Positions 1-6,411 are shown, numbered from the stretch's first letter. The stretch: DNA of 7,190 nt from Planctomycetaceae bacterium (GCA_947459855.1 CANHFL010000049.1:1-7190), one strand, 5' to 3'. Notes: generated from the letters alone by a model not told the origin. A program made the numbers and translations.

Positions 1-1
1 C

Positions 2-1693
2 GCGACCCTGGACAAGTTCTACAAGGACCGCGGCTACGTGGACGTGCGGGTCGACCGCCGCATCGAGCTGAGCCAGGAGCAGCGCGAGGCCAAGGTGGTC
101 TTCGTCGTCTCGGAAGGCCGCCAGTACCGGCTGCGGAACATCGTCGTCGAGGCCGCGGGCGGCGGGCAGCTGGCGGTGATGACGCGCGAGCAGCTGGCGA
201 ACCTGGCGGTGATCCAGCGCGGCGACCCGCTGCAGCAGAACCTGATCCAGAAGTCGACGAAGGCGATCGAGCAGGCCTACCAGGTGATGGGCTTCATCGA
301 CGCGCGCGTGGCGGACACGTACGTGCGCGTCGGCGAGCAGCCCGAGGTCGACCTCCTGCTGCAGGTCCGCGAGGGCCAGTCGTGGACGACCGGCATCGTC
401 AACATCCAGGGCAACTTCGTGACGCGCGACAAGGTCGTGCGCCGCCTGGTGCGCATGCAGCCCAACCGCCCGATCGACGGGCGCGAGATCGACAACACCA
501 AGAGGCGCCTGGAAGGATCGCAGCTCTTCCGCGACCCGCGCATCACGCCGCAGCCGCCGGACCCCTCGGACCCGACCGTCCGCGACGTGCTGGTCGAGGT
601 CAAGGAGAAGCAGACCGGCTCGGTGAACTTCGGCGTCGGCGCCGGCACCGACAGCGGGTTCTTCGGCGAGGTGTCGGTCAGGCAGCAGAACTTCGACCTG
701 TTCGACTGGCCGCAGACGCTGGACGAGTTCATCGGCGGCCGCTCGTTCCGGGGCGCGGGCCAGACGTTCAACCTCGCGATCCAGCCCGGCATCGAGGTGA
801 GCAACTACAACGTCTCGATCGGCGACCCGCACCTCTTCGACAGCGACTGGGGCGGCAATGCGGGCGCGAACTACCGCAACCGCTACTACGACCAGTGGGC
901 CGAGCAGCGCATCAGCGCCCTGTTCGGCATCAGCACGCGCATCGGCGACTTCTGGCAGCTCTCGATCAACCCCCGCATGGAGCAGGTGTTCCTCTACGAC
1001 TTCGACGCCAGCACGCCGACCGAGGTGTGGAAGCAGCGCGGGCCCAGCTACATCAGCGCGCTGTTCGCCGAGCTGAGCCGCACCGAGGTCGACAACATGT
1101 CGCACCCCTCGCGCGGCTCGATGCTGGAGCTGCAGGCGGGCTACCACGGCGCGTTCGGCGGCGAGTACCAGTACCCGCAGGTGAAGGTCAGCGCGACGCA
1201 GTTCTTCACCACCTACGAGGACTTCCTGGGCCGCAAGCAGGTGCTGCGCCTGCGCGGCGAGTGCGGGTACATCTTCGACACCGACGCGCCGGTCTTCGAG
1301 CGCTGGTACCTGGGCGGGCGAACCCTGCGCGGCTTCGCGTTCCGCACGGTCAGCCCGAAGGCGACCAGCATCATCGGGACGAACCCCCCGGCCACGATCA
1401 CCGACCAGGAGACCAACACGCCCATCGGCGGCAACTTCCTGTTCTTCGCGGGTGCCCAGTACGAGATCCCGATCATCGGCGAGTTCCTCGCGGCGGTGGT
1501 CTTCGTCGACAGCGGCACCGTCAACGACGACGAGTGGCTTGGGCAGTACCGCGTGGGCGTGGGTGCCGGCCTGCGCGTCTTCATCCCGCAGTTCGGCCAG
1601 GCCCCGATCGCCCTCGACTTCGCCTACCCGGTGGTGAAGCAGCCGAACGACGAGGAGCAGGTCTTCAGCTTCACCATCGACCTGCCGTTCTGA
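2..1693 (+). CDS. bamA: BamA, outer-membrane protein assembly factor (5' truncated)
   Basis: Central Omp85-family subunit of the BAM complex, which inserts beta-barrel proteins into the outer membrane. The reading frame is open from base 2, so the true start lies upstream of the window; the first in-frame start-like codon (GTG at 38) falls inside a conserved POTRA motif, FYKDRGYVDVRV, and is not a real start. Numbering the 563 visible residues from base 2: the tail of one POTRA domain (1-40), a complete POTRA (about 41-124), and the last POTRA (about 129-205, with the typical I-x-I-x-GN start at 132-138). A beta-barrel of about 355 residues follows. The barrel carries the LRGF motif (442-445), equivalent to the VRGF loop-6 motif of BamA, and ends in phenylalanine (FTIDLPF), the usual C-terminal outer-membrane signal. 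TamA is the main alternative, but the neighbouring skp and lpx genes favour BamA. Codon use matches the neighbours. Confidence 0.93.
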   Translation, partial: ATLDKFYKDRGYVDVRVDRRIELSQEQREAKVVFVVSEGRQYRLRNIVVEAAGGGQLAVMTREQLANLAVIQRGDPLQQNLIQKSTKAIEQAYQVMGFIDARVADTYVRVGEQPEVDLLLQVREGQSWTTGIVNIQGNFVTRDKVVRRLVRMQPNRPIDGREIDNTKRRLEGSQLFRDPRITPQPPDPSDPTVRDVLVEVKEKQTGSVNFGVGAGTDSGFFGEVSVRQQNFDLFDWPQTLDEFIGGRSFRGAGQTFNLAIQPGIEVSNYNVSIGDPHLFDSDWGGNAGANYRNRYYDQWAEQRISALFGISTRIGDFWQLSINPRMEQVFLYDFDASTPTEVWKQRGPSYISALFAELSRTEVDNMSHPSRGSMLELQAGYHGAFGGEYQYPQVKVSATQFFTTYEDFLGRKQVLRLRGECGYIFDTDAPVFERWYLGGRTLRGFAFRTVSPKATSIIGTNPPATITDQETNTPIGGNFLFFAGAQYEIPIIGEFLAAVVFVDSGTVNDDEWLGQYRVGVGAGLRVFIPQFGQAPIALDFAYPVVKQPNDEEQVFSFTIDLPF

Positions 1694-1711
1694 CGGCCCG
1701 TCGGGCGGCCG
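1694..1711 (+). terminator. GC hairpin just after bamA (weak terminator candidate)
   Basis: Directly after the bamA stop, CGGCC (1694-1698) can pair with GGCCG (1707-1711) around an 8-base loop. An alternative, tighter pairing is GCCC (1696-1699) with GGGC (1703-1706). No T tract follows, so an intrinsic terminator of the standard type is not shown. In DNA this GC-rich short hairpins arise by chance; the reason to list it is that the junction after lpxA has a closely similar element. Confidence 0.25.
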
Positions 1712-1720
1712 CGCGGGACG

Positions 1721-1726
1721 TACACT
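1721..1726 (+). promoter_or_regulatory. -10-like box before the first skp gene
   Basis: TACACT matches four of six positions of TATAAT and ends 7 bases before the ATG at 1734. That spacing would place the transcription start at or next to the start codon, giving a leaderless or nearly leaderless mRNA. In agreement, there is no Shine-Dalgarno sequence in the intervening C-rich stretch. No convincing -35 box is visible at the usual distance. It is one of very few A/T-containing hexamers in an otherwise GC-rich gap. Confidence 0.35.
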
Positions 1727-1733
1727 CCCCCCC

Positions 1734-2405
1734 ATGACGATCCTCCGACGCATGATTCCCGCGGTCGCCGCCGCCGTCGCGGTCACCGCCGCCGCCACGG
1801 CCGCCGCGCAGGCGCCCGCCTTCCCCGTCGCCACCGTCGACCTCGCCCGCGTCTTCGACAAGGCGACCGAGCGCAGCGACTTCGACGTGCAGATGTCGAT
1901 GCTGCAGAAGCAGATCCAGGACGAGCTGGCCGCGCGCCAGAAGGCGTTCAACGACGACGCGAAGAAGCTGAAGGAGATGACCGACCCCGCGCAGGCCGCC
2001 GAGCGCGCCGCGCTGGAGGACCGCCTGCGCCTGGACGAGATCCGCCTGCGCGAGTGGGTCCGCAGCAAGCAGATGGAGATCGACCGCGAGAAGGCCCTCG
2101 CCTTCCAGAAGATCTACCGCTCGCTGCGCGACGAGTGCGCGAAGCTGGCCCAGGACGAGGGCTACCAGCTGATCCTGGTCAACGACAGCGTCAGGGAGAT
2201 CCGCACGCGCCCGGCGAACGAGGACCAGCGGCCGCAGGAGGTGCAGGTCCAGGAGCAGATCGGCGACCGCAAGGTGCTGTTCGCGGCCAAGTCGGTGGAC
2301 GTCACCGAGAAGCTGATCCTGCGCATGAACAACGCCCGCCAGTCCACGTCCCCCAAGCCGGCGACGCCCGCGGCCGCACCCGCGCCCGCCGACGCCGCGA
2401 AGTGA
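1734..2405 (+). CDS. skp: OmpH/Skp-family periplasmic chaperone, copy 1
   Basis: Holdase chaperone that binds unfolded outer-membrane proteins in the periplasm and delivers them to BAM; family members work as trimers with long coiled-coil arms. The 223-residue product has a signal peptide (Arg5-Arg6, then an Ala/Val-rich core, likely cut after AQA at 25-27). Next comes the family's first strand, VATVDLARVF (32-41), a long charged helical region (about 45-145) rich in Lys, Glu and Gln, and the closing strand and helix with VDVTEKLILRMN. A Pro/Ala-rich tail ends the protein. E. coli Skp is shorter, about 160 residues. The ATG at 1734 is preferred over the ATG at 1752 because it keeps the positively charged N-region. 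The gene starts 40 bases after bamA and ends 22 bases before a second, divergent relative. Family assignment is firm; exact client range cannot be read from sequence. Confidence 0.88.
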   Translation: MTILRRMIPAVAAAVAVTAAATAAAQAPAFPVATVDLARVFDKATERSDFDVQMSMLQKQIQDELAARQKAFNDDAKKLKEMTDPAQAAERAALEDRLRLDEIRLREWVRSKQMEIDREKALAFQKIYRSLRDECAKLAQDEGYQLILVNDSVREIRTRPANEDQRPQEVQVQEQIGDRKVLFAAKSVDVTEKLILRMNNARQSTSPKPATPAAAPAPADAAK

Positions 2406-2417
2406 CCGACCGAACAC

Positions 2418-2421
2418 GGAG
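2418..2421 (+). promoter_or_regulatory. Ribosome binding site of the second skp gene
   Basis: GGAG lies 6 bases upstream of the ATG at 2428, in the 22-base gap between the two skp genes. It is the clearest conventional Shine-Dalgarno sequence in the window and fixes the start of the second copy. It contrasts with the first copy, which has none. Confidence 0.6.
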
Positions 2422-2427
2422 CCAACC

Positions 2428-3075
2428 ATGAAGAAGTCCACCATCGTCCTCGGTGCCGCCGGCCTGCTGCTGTGCGCCGCCGTCGCGTTCCCCACCCGCC
2501 CCGCGAACGTCGCCTGCGTCGACCTGCAGAAGGTGCTGGGCGGCCTCAACGAGCAGAAGTCGATCGAGCAGCGCCTGAAGACGCTGGGCGAGACGCTGAA
2601 CGCCGAGACGGAGAAGCTCAAGCGCGACCTGCAGGACCAGAACGCCGAGGTCGAGAACTACAAGGCCGGCACGCCCGCGTGGAACGACGCGGTGAAGAAG
2701 GTCGAGGCCGCCGCGAGCAACGTCGCGGCGCAGGAGCAGTACGTGCGCCTGAAGGGCGAATTCGAGCGCGCCGCCGCGGTGCGCATGGTGTTCGGCCACG
2801 TGCAGGAGGCCGTCGCCGCCGTCGCCAAGCAGATGAACGTCGACATGGTGTTCATCAGCGACGCCGGCTTCGGGCTGGAGCAAGGAACGCTGCAGTCGCT
2901 CAGCAGCCAGCTGACGGTGCGCCGCATGATCTACAACGCGCCCGAGTTCGACATCACCGAGGCCGTGATCGCGCAGGCCAACGCCGACCAGGCGAAGCGC
3001 GGCGCGATGCCGGCGCCGGTCGTCACGCCGTCCACCCTCCCCGGCGCGGGCGCTGCCCCCGCGGGCGCGAAGTGA
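2428..3075 (+). CDS. skp: OmpH/Skp-family periplasmic chaperone, copy 2
   Basis: A second Skp-like protein of 215 residues. It begins with a signal peptide: MKKS, then a hydrophobic core, with a likely cut after AVA at 18-20. The family's first strand follows (VACVDLQKVL, 28-37). A long amphipathic helical region (about 40-150) should form the coiled-coil arm. The closing OmpH element reads MIYNAPEFDITEAVIAQANA, which matches the family's usual strand-DiT-helix ending. An Ala/Pro/Gly-rich tail ends the protein. Apart from these two family signatures it shares little obvious identity with copy 1, so the pair looks like an old duplication, not a recent one. The TGA stop overlaps the GTG start of lpxD, which suggests translational coupling of chaperone and lipid A genes. 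The two copies might form mixed trimers or divide clients; this is inference. Confidence 0.85.
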   Translation: MKKSTIVLGAAGLLLCAAVAFPTRPANVACVDLQKVLGGLNEQKSIEQRLKTLGETLNAETEKLKRDLQDQNAEVENYKAGTPAWNDAVKKVEAAASNVAAQEQYVRLKGEFERAAAVRMVFGHVQEAVAAVAKQMNVDMVFISDAGFGLEQGTLQSLSSQLTVRRMIYNAPEFDITEAVIAQANADQAKRGAMPAPVVTPSTLPGAGAAPAGAK

Positions 3076-4109
3076 GCGGCGCGGTCCACACCGCGGCCTC
3101 GGTCGCGGAGCTGGTGAAGGGACGGCTGGAAGGACCCGGAACGCTGGCCGTCCGCGGGCTGCACAGCCTGGCCGACGCGGCGCCGGACCAGATGACGTTC
3201 ATCGTCGATGCCGCCAACGCGAACCGCTGGGCGTCGTCGAAGGCGGGCGTGGCGGTCGTGACGAAGGGCGTCGAGGTCCCCGGCCACGACGCATCGTCGC
3301 GCGCGCTGATCGTCGTCGACAACGCCGACCTGGCGATGATCGCGGTGCTTGAACTGTTCTGGACCGGCGACGAGCTGCCCGCGCCCGGCATCCACCCCAC
3401 GGCATCGATCGATCCGACGGCGACCGTCGGCCCCGGCGCGCGGATCGGAGCGGGCGTGGCCGTCGGCCCGCGCTGCCGGATCGGCGCGGACGTCGCGATC
3501 CACGGCAATGCGACGCTCTACGGCGACGTGACGGTCGGCGACGGCACCCTGGTGCACGCCGGCGCGGTCGTGCGCGAGCGCAGCGTCATCGGCGCGCGCT
3601 GCATCCTGGGCGCCGGCTGCGTGATCGGCGGCGACGGCTTCGGCTACCGCGCGTCGGCGGACAGGACGCGCGTGCTGCGCGTGCCGCACCTGGGCCACGT
3701 GGTGCTCGAGGACGAGGTCGAGATCGGCAGCGGCACCACCGTCGACCGCGGCAAGTTCGGCGCCACGCGCATCGGCGCGGGCAGCAAGATCGACAACCTG
3801 TGCCAGATCGGCCACAACGTGGTCATCGGGCGGATGTGCATGCTCAGCGGCCACTGCGGCATCGCCGGCAGCACGCAGCTGGGCGACGGCGTGATGATGG
3901 GCGGCGGGGCCGGGCTGGCGCCGCACCTGAAGATCGGCAGCGGCGCCCGGATCGCCGCCCGGGCCGCCGTGATGAACGACATCCCCGCCGGGGAGGCCTG
4001 GGGCGGGTATCCCGCGCAGGAGATGCGTGGCGCGTTGCGGGAGGAGGCGGCCCTCCGTAAACTTGCCGCCTCCGCCAAGCCGCTGCTCAAGCTGATCAAG
4101 GACGACTGA
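3072..4109 (+). CDS. lpxD: LpxD, UDP-3-O-(3-hydroxyacyl)glucosamine N-acyltransferase
   Basis: Third step of lipid A synthesis in the cytoplasm: transfers a 3-hydroxyacyl chain from ACP to the 2-amino group of UDP-3-O-acyl-glucosamine. The product is 345 residues (E. coli 341). The N-terminal uridine-binding domain spans about 1-105. A left-handed beta-helix of hexapeptide repeats starts at IHPTASIDP (107) and runs to about 310. A C-terminal helix rich in Lys and Leu ends the protein. Family motifs are GGDGFGYR (186-193) and CQIGHNVVIG, whose His248 corresponds to catalytic His239 of E. coli. The frame stays open far upstream inside skp, but the GTG at 3072 is chosen because it sits just before the conserved SVAELV segment, gives the standard length and overlaps the previous TGA as GTGA. 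The Shine-Dalgarno is weak, consistent with coupled translation. Confidence 0.95.
   Translation: MSGAVHTAASVAELVKGRLEGPGTLAVRGLHSLADAAPDQMTFIVDAANANRWASSKAGVAVVTKGVEVPGHDASSRALIVVDNADLAMIAVLELFWTGDELPAPGIHPTASIDPTATVGPGARIGAGVAVGPRCRIGADVAIHGNATLYGDVTVGDGTLVHAGAVVRERSVIGARCILGAGCVIGGDGFGYRASADRTRVLRVPHLGHVVLEDEVEIGSGTTVDRGKFGATRIGAGSKIDNLCQIGHNVVIGRMCMLSGHCGIAGSTQLGDGVMMGGGAGLAPHLKIGSGARIAARAAVMNDIPAGEAWGGYPAQEMRGALREEAALRKLAASAKPLLKLIKDD
4035..4063 (+). promoter_or_regulatory. Candidate internal promoter for lpxC-fabZ and lpxA
   Basis: Inside the 3' end of lpxD, TTGCGG (4035-4040) and TAAACT (4058-4063) are separated by exactly 17 bases. They match the bacterial -35 and -10 consensus at three and four of six positions. 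Both boxes are made from codons unusual for this gene: TTG for Leu, and CGT-AAA-CTT in a row where CGC, AAG and CTG or CTC are normal here. Transcription from here would start near 4070 and give a leader of roughly 75 bases before lpxC. The call is an inference from spacing and codon choice. Confidence 0.3.
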
Positions 4110-4119
4110 CGTCCCTCGG

Positions 4120-4148
4120 CACGGGCCGCGCGCGGGGGCCGTCCCGTG
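4120..4148 (+). promoter_or_regulatory. Hairpin overlapping the lpxC-fabZ start codon
   Basis: CACGGG (4120-4125) is the exact reverse complement of CCCGTG (4143-4148), and the last three bases of the right arm are the GTG start codon. The 17-base loop holds the perfect palindrome CCGCGCGCGG (4126-4135) and the G run (4134-4138) that is the only Shine-Dalgarno-like sequence for the gene. In RNA the fold would hide the start codon. A terminator is unlikely because no T run follows and the gene begins within it. Confidence 0.3.
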
Positions 4149-5519
4149 ACCTCCGCCCCCACCGCCCAACCCCGAAGCGCCGACCTGGCCGTGCCCCCGG
4201 GCGCGGTGCGCCAGCGCACGGTGGCCGCGCCCGCGGTGATCGCCGGCAAGGGCCTCATGCTGGGCCGCGAGGCGACGCTCACGATCCTGCCTGCGCCGCC
4301 GGACCACGGCATCGTCTTCGAGCGCGCGGACCTTGATCCGCCGGTGCTGATCCCCGCGCTGGTCTCCAACGTCATCCCGAACGCCCGGCGCACCACGCTG
4401 AAGGCGGGCACGACCACCATCGAGACGGTCGAGCACTGCCTCTCCGCGCTGCGCGGCCTGGGGATCGACAACGCGCTCCTGCGCCTGCACGGACCCGAGG
4501 TCCCGCTGGGCGACGGCGGCGCGCTGCCGTTCGTCGAGCCGCTGCGCGCGGCGGGCATCGCGGAGCAGGACGCGCCGCGCCGCACCTTCAAGCTGCGCGA
4601 GCCCGTGCTGGTCGAGGAGGGCGATGCCTCGATCGCCGCCCTGCCCTGCGACAGCCCCGCGGGCATGAAGGTCCTGTACGACCTGGACTACGGCGCGAAC
4701 GCGCTGCGCATCCCGCACCAGTCGTGGAGCTTCGACCCGGCGCGGGACGACTACGTGGCCGAGATCGCCCCCGCGCGCACCTTCAGCCTGAAGGAGGAGG
4801 CCGAGGCCCTCTGGCAGGCCGGCCTCTGCCGCCACCTGACCCCGCGCGACGTGCTGGTGATCGGCGACGACGGCCCCATCCAGAACTCGTTCCGCTTCCC
4901 CAACGAGCCGGTGCGCCACAAGATCCTGGACGTGATCGGCGACCTCTCGCTGGTCGGCCCGGTGATCGAGTGCCAGGTGGTGGCGAACCGCTCCGGCCAC
5001 GGCCTGAACCGCCAGCTGGGCATGCGCCTGCTGCGCATGATCCAGCGCGAGCGCCAGGCGCGCTTGCTGGTCGAGGGCCGCCAGATGGACGCCCGCGCCA
5101 TCGGCCGCCTGATGCCCCACCGCTTCCCCATGCTGCTGGTGGACCGCGTGCTGGAGGTCCAGCCGGGCCGCCGCGCCGTGGGCGTGAAGAACGTCACCAT
5201 CAACGAGCCCTTCTTCCAGGGCCATTACCCCGGCACGCCCATCATGCCGGGCGTGCTGATCGTCGAGGCGCTGGCGCAGATGGGCGGCCTGCTGCTGAGC
5301 CAGACGCTGGAGCACACGGGCAAGGTCGCGGTGCTGCTCTCGCTGGACAAGGTGAAGCTGCGCAAGGCGGTCACCCCCGGCGACCAGCTGGTCCTGGAGG
5401 TCGAGACGATGCGAGCCACCAGCCGCAGCGCCGCGGTCAAGGCGAAGGCCCTCGTGGGCGAGAAGCTGGCCGCCGAGGCCGAGATCCGCTTCATGATGGT
5501 GGACCAGGACTTCGAGTGA
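4146..5519 (+). CDS. lpxC/fabZ: Bifunctional LpxC deacetylase fused to FabZ dehydratase
   Basis: LpxC, the committed step of lipid A synthesis, is a zinc-dependent deacetylase of UDP-3-O-acyl-GlcNAc; FabZ dehydrates 3-hydroxyacyl-ACP in fatty acid elongation. Both act in the cytoplasm and draw on the same 3-hydroxyacyl-ACP pool. The 457-residue product has LpxC at about 20-305. Its zinc ligands are His97 (in VEHCLSAL), His258 and Asp262 (HKILD), with Glu96 and His285 (SGHGLN) in catalytic positions; the His258-to-His285 spacing of 27 equals that in E. coli. ARTFSLKEE is the conserved substrate-contact segment. FabZ occupies about 314-457, with the hallmark FFQGHYPGTPIMPGVLIVEALAQ region in which His360 and Glu374 are the catalytic pair. 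Both active sites look intact and the frame is continuous. The GTG start lies 36 bases after lpxD and adds about 20 unconserved residues, so a later start cannot be excluded. Confidence 0.95.
   Translation: MTSAPTAQPRSADLAVPPGAVRQRTVAAPAVIAGKGLMLGREATLTILPAPPDHGIVFERADLDPPVLIPALVSNVIPNARRTTLKAGTTTIETVEHCLSALRGLGIDNALLRLHGPEVPLGDGGALPFVEPLRAAGIAEQDAPRRTFKLREPVLVEEGDASIAALPCDSPAGMKVLYDLDYGANALRIPHQSWSFDPARDDYVAEIAPARTFSLKEEAEALWQAGLCRHLTPRDVLVIGDDGPIQNSFRFPNEPVRHKILDVIGDLSLVGPVIECQVVANRSGHGLNRQLGMRLLRMIQRERQARLLVEGRQMDARAIGRLMPHRFPMLLVDRVLEVQPGRRAVGVKNVTINEPFFQGHYPGTPIMPGVLIVEALAQMGGLLLSQTLEHTGKVAVLLSLDKVKLRKAVTPGDQLVLEVETMRATSRSAAVKAKALVGEKLAAEAEIRFMMVDQDFE
5073..5087 (+). promoter_or_regulatory. 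Possible internal translation start for a free FabZ
   Basis: GAGGG (5073-5077) stands 7 bases before an in-frame ATG (5085-5087), which is residue 314 of the fusion. It is the first residue of a normal-looking FabZ, reading MDARAIGRLMPHRFP. A ribosome starting here would make a 144-residue FabZ, the usual size of the stand-alone enzyme. The match may be a relic of the ancestral separate gene or a chance result of Glu-Gly codons in the linker. Confidence 0.3.
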
Positions 5520-5553
5520 ACCGAACGGCGCACCCCGCGCCCGCGAGCGAGAC

Positions 5554-6387
5554 ATGAGCATCCACCCCACCGCGATCGTCGATCCCTCCGCACGCCTGGC
5601 CAAGGACGTGACGGTCGGCCCGTGGTGCGTGGTCGGGCCCGAGGTCTCGATCGGCGAGGGCACGGTGCTGCACCCGCACGTCATCGTCGAGGCGCACACG
5701 CGCATCGGCCGCCAGAACCAGATCTTCCCGTTCGCCTACGTCGGCGGCACGCCGCAGGACCGCAAGTTCTTCGGCGAGCGCACCACCTGCGAGATCGGCG
5801 ACCGCAACCAGATCCGCGAGCACGTCACGATCCACCGCGGCACCGAGAACGGCGGCGGCGTCACGCGCGTCGGCAACGAGAACCTGATCATGGGCACGGT
5901 GCACGTCGCCCACGACTGCATCATCGGCAACGGCTGCATCCTGGCGAACAACGTCATGCTGGCCGGCCACTCGGTGGTGCAGGACCACGCCAACCTGGGC
6001 GGCGGCGCGGGCATCCACCACTTCGTGGTGATCGGCACCTGCGCGTTCGTCGGGGCGATGGCGCGCGTCAGCATGGACGTGCCGCCCTTCATGCTGGTCG
6101 AGGGCAACCCCGCCGAGGTGCGCGGCCACAACCACATCGCGATGGCGCGCCGCGGCTTCACCGAGACCGACATCGAGGCGATGAAGGAGGCGTACAAGCG
6201 CCTCTTCCGGGACCGCGGCGGCAGCATGGCCGAGAAGATCAGCGGCCTGATGGCCAAGTACCCCGGCGTCCGCTCGGTCGAGATCCTAGTGAACGCGGTC
6301 AACGCGCAGGCCCGCGGGGTCCACGGACGCTCCCTGGAGGCCCAGCGCGGGGACGATCGGCGCATGGGCATGGGACGCCAGCAGTGA
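5554..6387 (+). CDS. lpxA: LpxA, UDP-GlcNAc 3-O-acyltransferase
   Basis: First step of lipid A synthesis in the cytoplasm: transfers 3-hydroxyacyl from ACP to the 3-OH of UDP-GlcNAc; the family is a homotrimer. Product 277 residues (E. coli 262). A left-handed beta-helix of hexapeptide repeats runs from SIHPTAIVDP at the N-terminus to about residue 185, and a helical domain follows (ARRGFTETDIEAMKEAYKRL). Catalytic His120 lies in HVAHDCIIGNGCILANN and matches E. coli His125; His139 and His155 match E. coli His144 and His160. The residue aligned to the acyl-chain ruler Gly173 of E. coli is Ala168. The C-terminus carries an Arg-, Gly- and Met-rich tail of roughly 15-20 residues not needed for the fold. 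The start is the ATG 34 bases after lpxC-fabZ, with only a weak purine-rich GAGCGAG upstream. lpxB, which often follows lpxA, is absent here. Confidence 0.95.
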   Translation: MSIHPTAIVDPSARLAKDVTVGPWCVVGPEVSIGEGTVLHPHVIVEAHTRIGRQNQIFPFAYVGGTPQDRKFFGERTTCEIGDRNQIREHVTIHRGTENGGGVTRVGNENLIMGTVHVAHDCIIGNGCILANNVMLAGHSVVQDHANLGGGAGIHHFVVIGTCAFVGAMARVSMDVPPFMLVEGNPAEVRGHNHIAMARRGFTETDIEAMKEAYKRLFRDRGGSMAEKISGLMAKYPGVRSVEILVNAVNAQARGVHGRSLEAQRGDDRRMGMGRQQ

Positions 6388-6392
6388 GCCCG

Positions 6393-6411
6393 GCGGCCCG
6401 TCCGGGGCCGC
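6393..6411 (+). terminator. GC hairpin after lpxA (terminator candidate)
   Basis: GCGGCCC (6393-6399) pairs perfectly with GGGCCGC (6405-6411) around a 5-base loop, starting 6 bases after the lpxA stop. It is the strongest short hairpin of the two intergenic junctions. No T tract follows, so termination would have to be of a non-standard kind. It is followed at once by a -10-like box. Confidence 0.35.

Noticed and set aside
1..1690. Plus-strand alternative frame of 451 codons and minus-strand frames over bamA.
   Set aside because: They are Arg/Ala/His/Pro-rich shadows without domains, while the bamA frame carries clear POTRA and barrel motifs.
2428..2490. Cys16 in the second Skp signal peptide as a lipoprotein lipobox.
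   Set aside because: The preceding residues are Leu-Leu-Leu, without the small residue needed before the cysteine; an ordinary signal peptidase site (AVA, residues 18-20) follows.
2472..3071. Upstream extension of the lpxD frame through the second skp gene, giving a 545-residue protein.
   Set aside because: The added part is Arg-rich out-of-frame reading of skp. LpxD homology begins just after the GTG at 3072, which also gives the normal length.
2931..5705. A 924-codon open frame on the minus strand across lpxD, lpxC-fabZ and the start of lpxA.
   Set aside because: Its composition (runs of His, Arg, Gln, Ala, Asp) is what G/C-ending codons produce on the opposite strand. It lies antisense to intact conserved genes and shows no recognisable domain. 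The length is striking but expected at this GC content.
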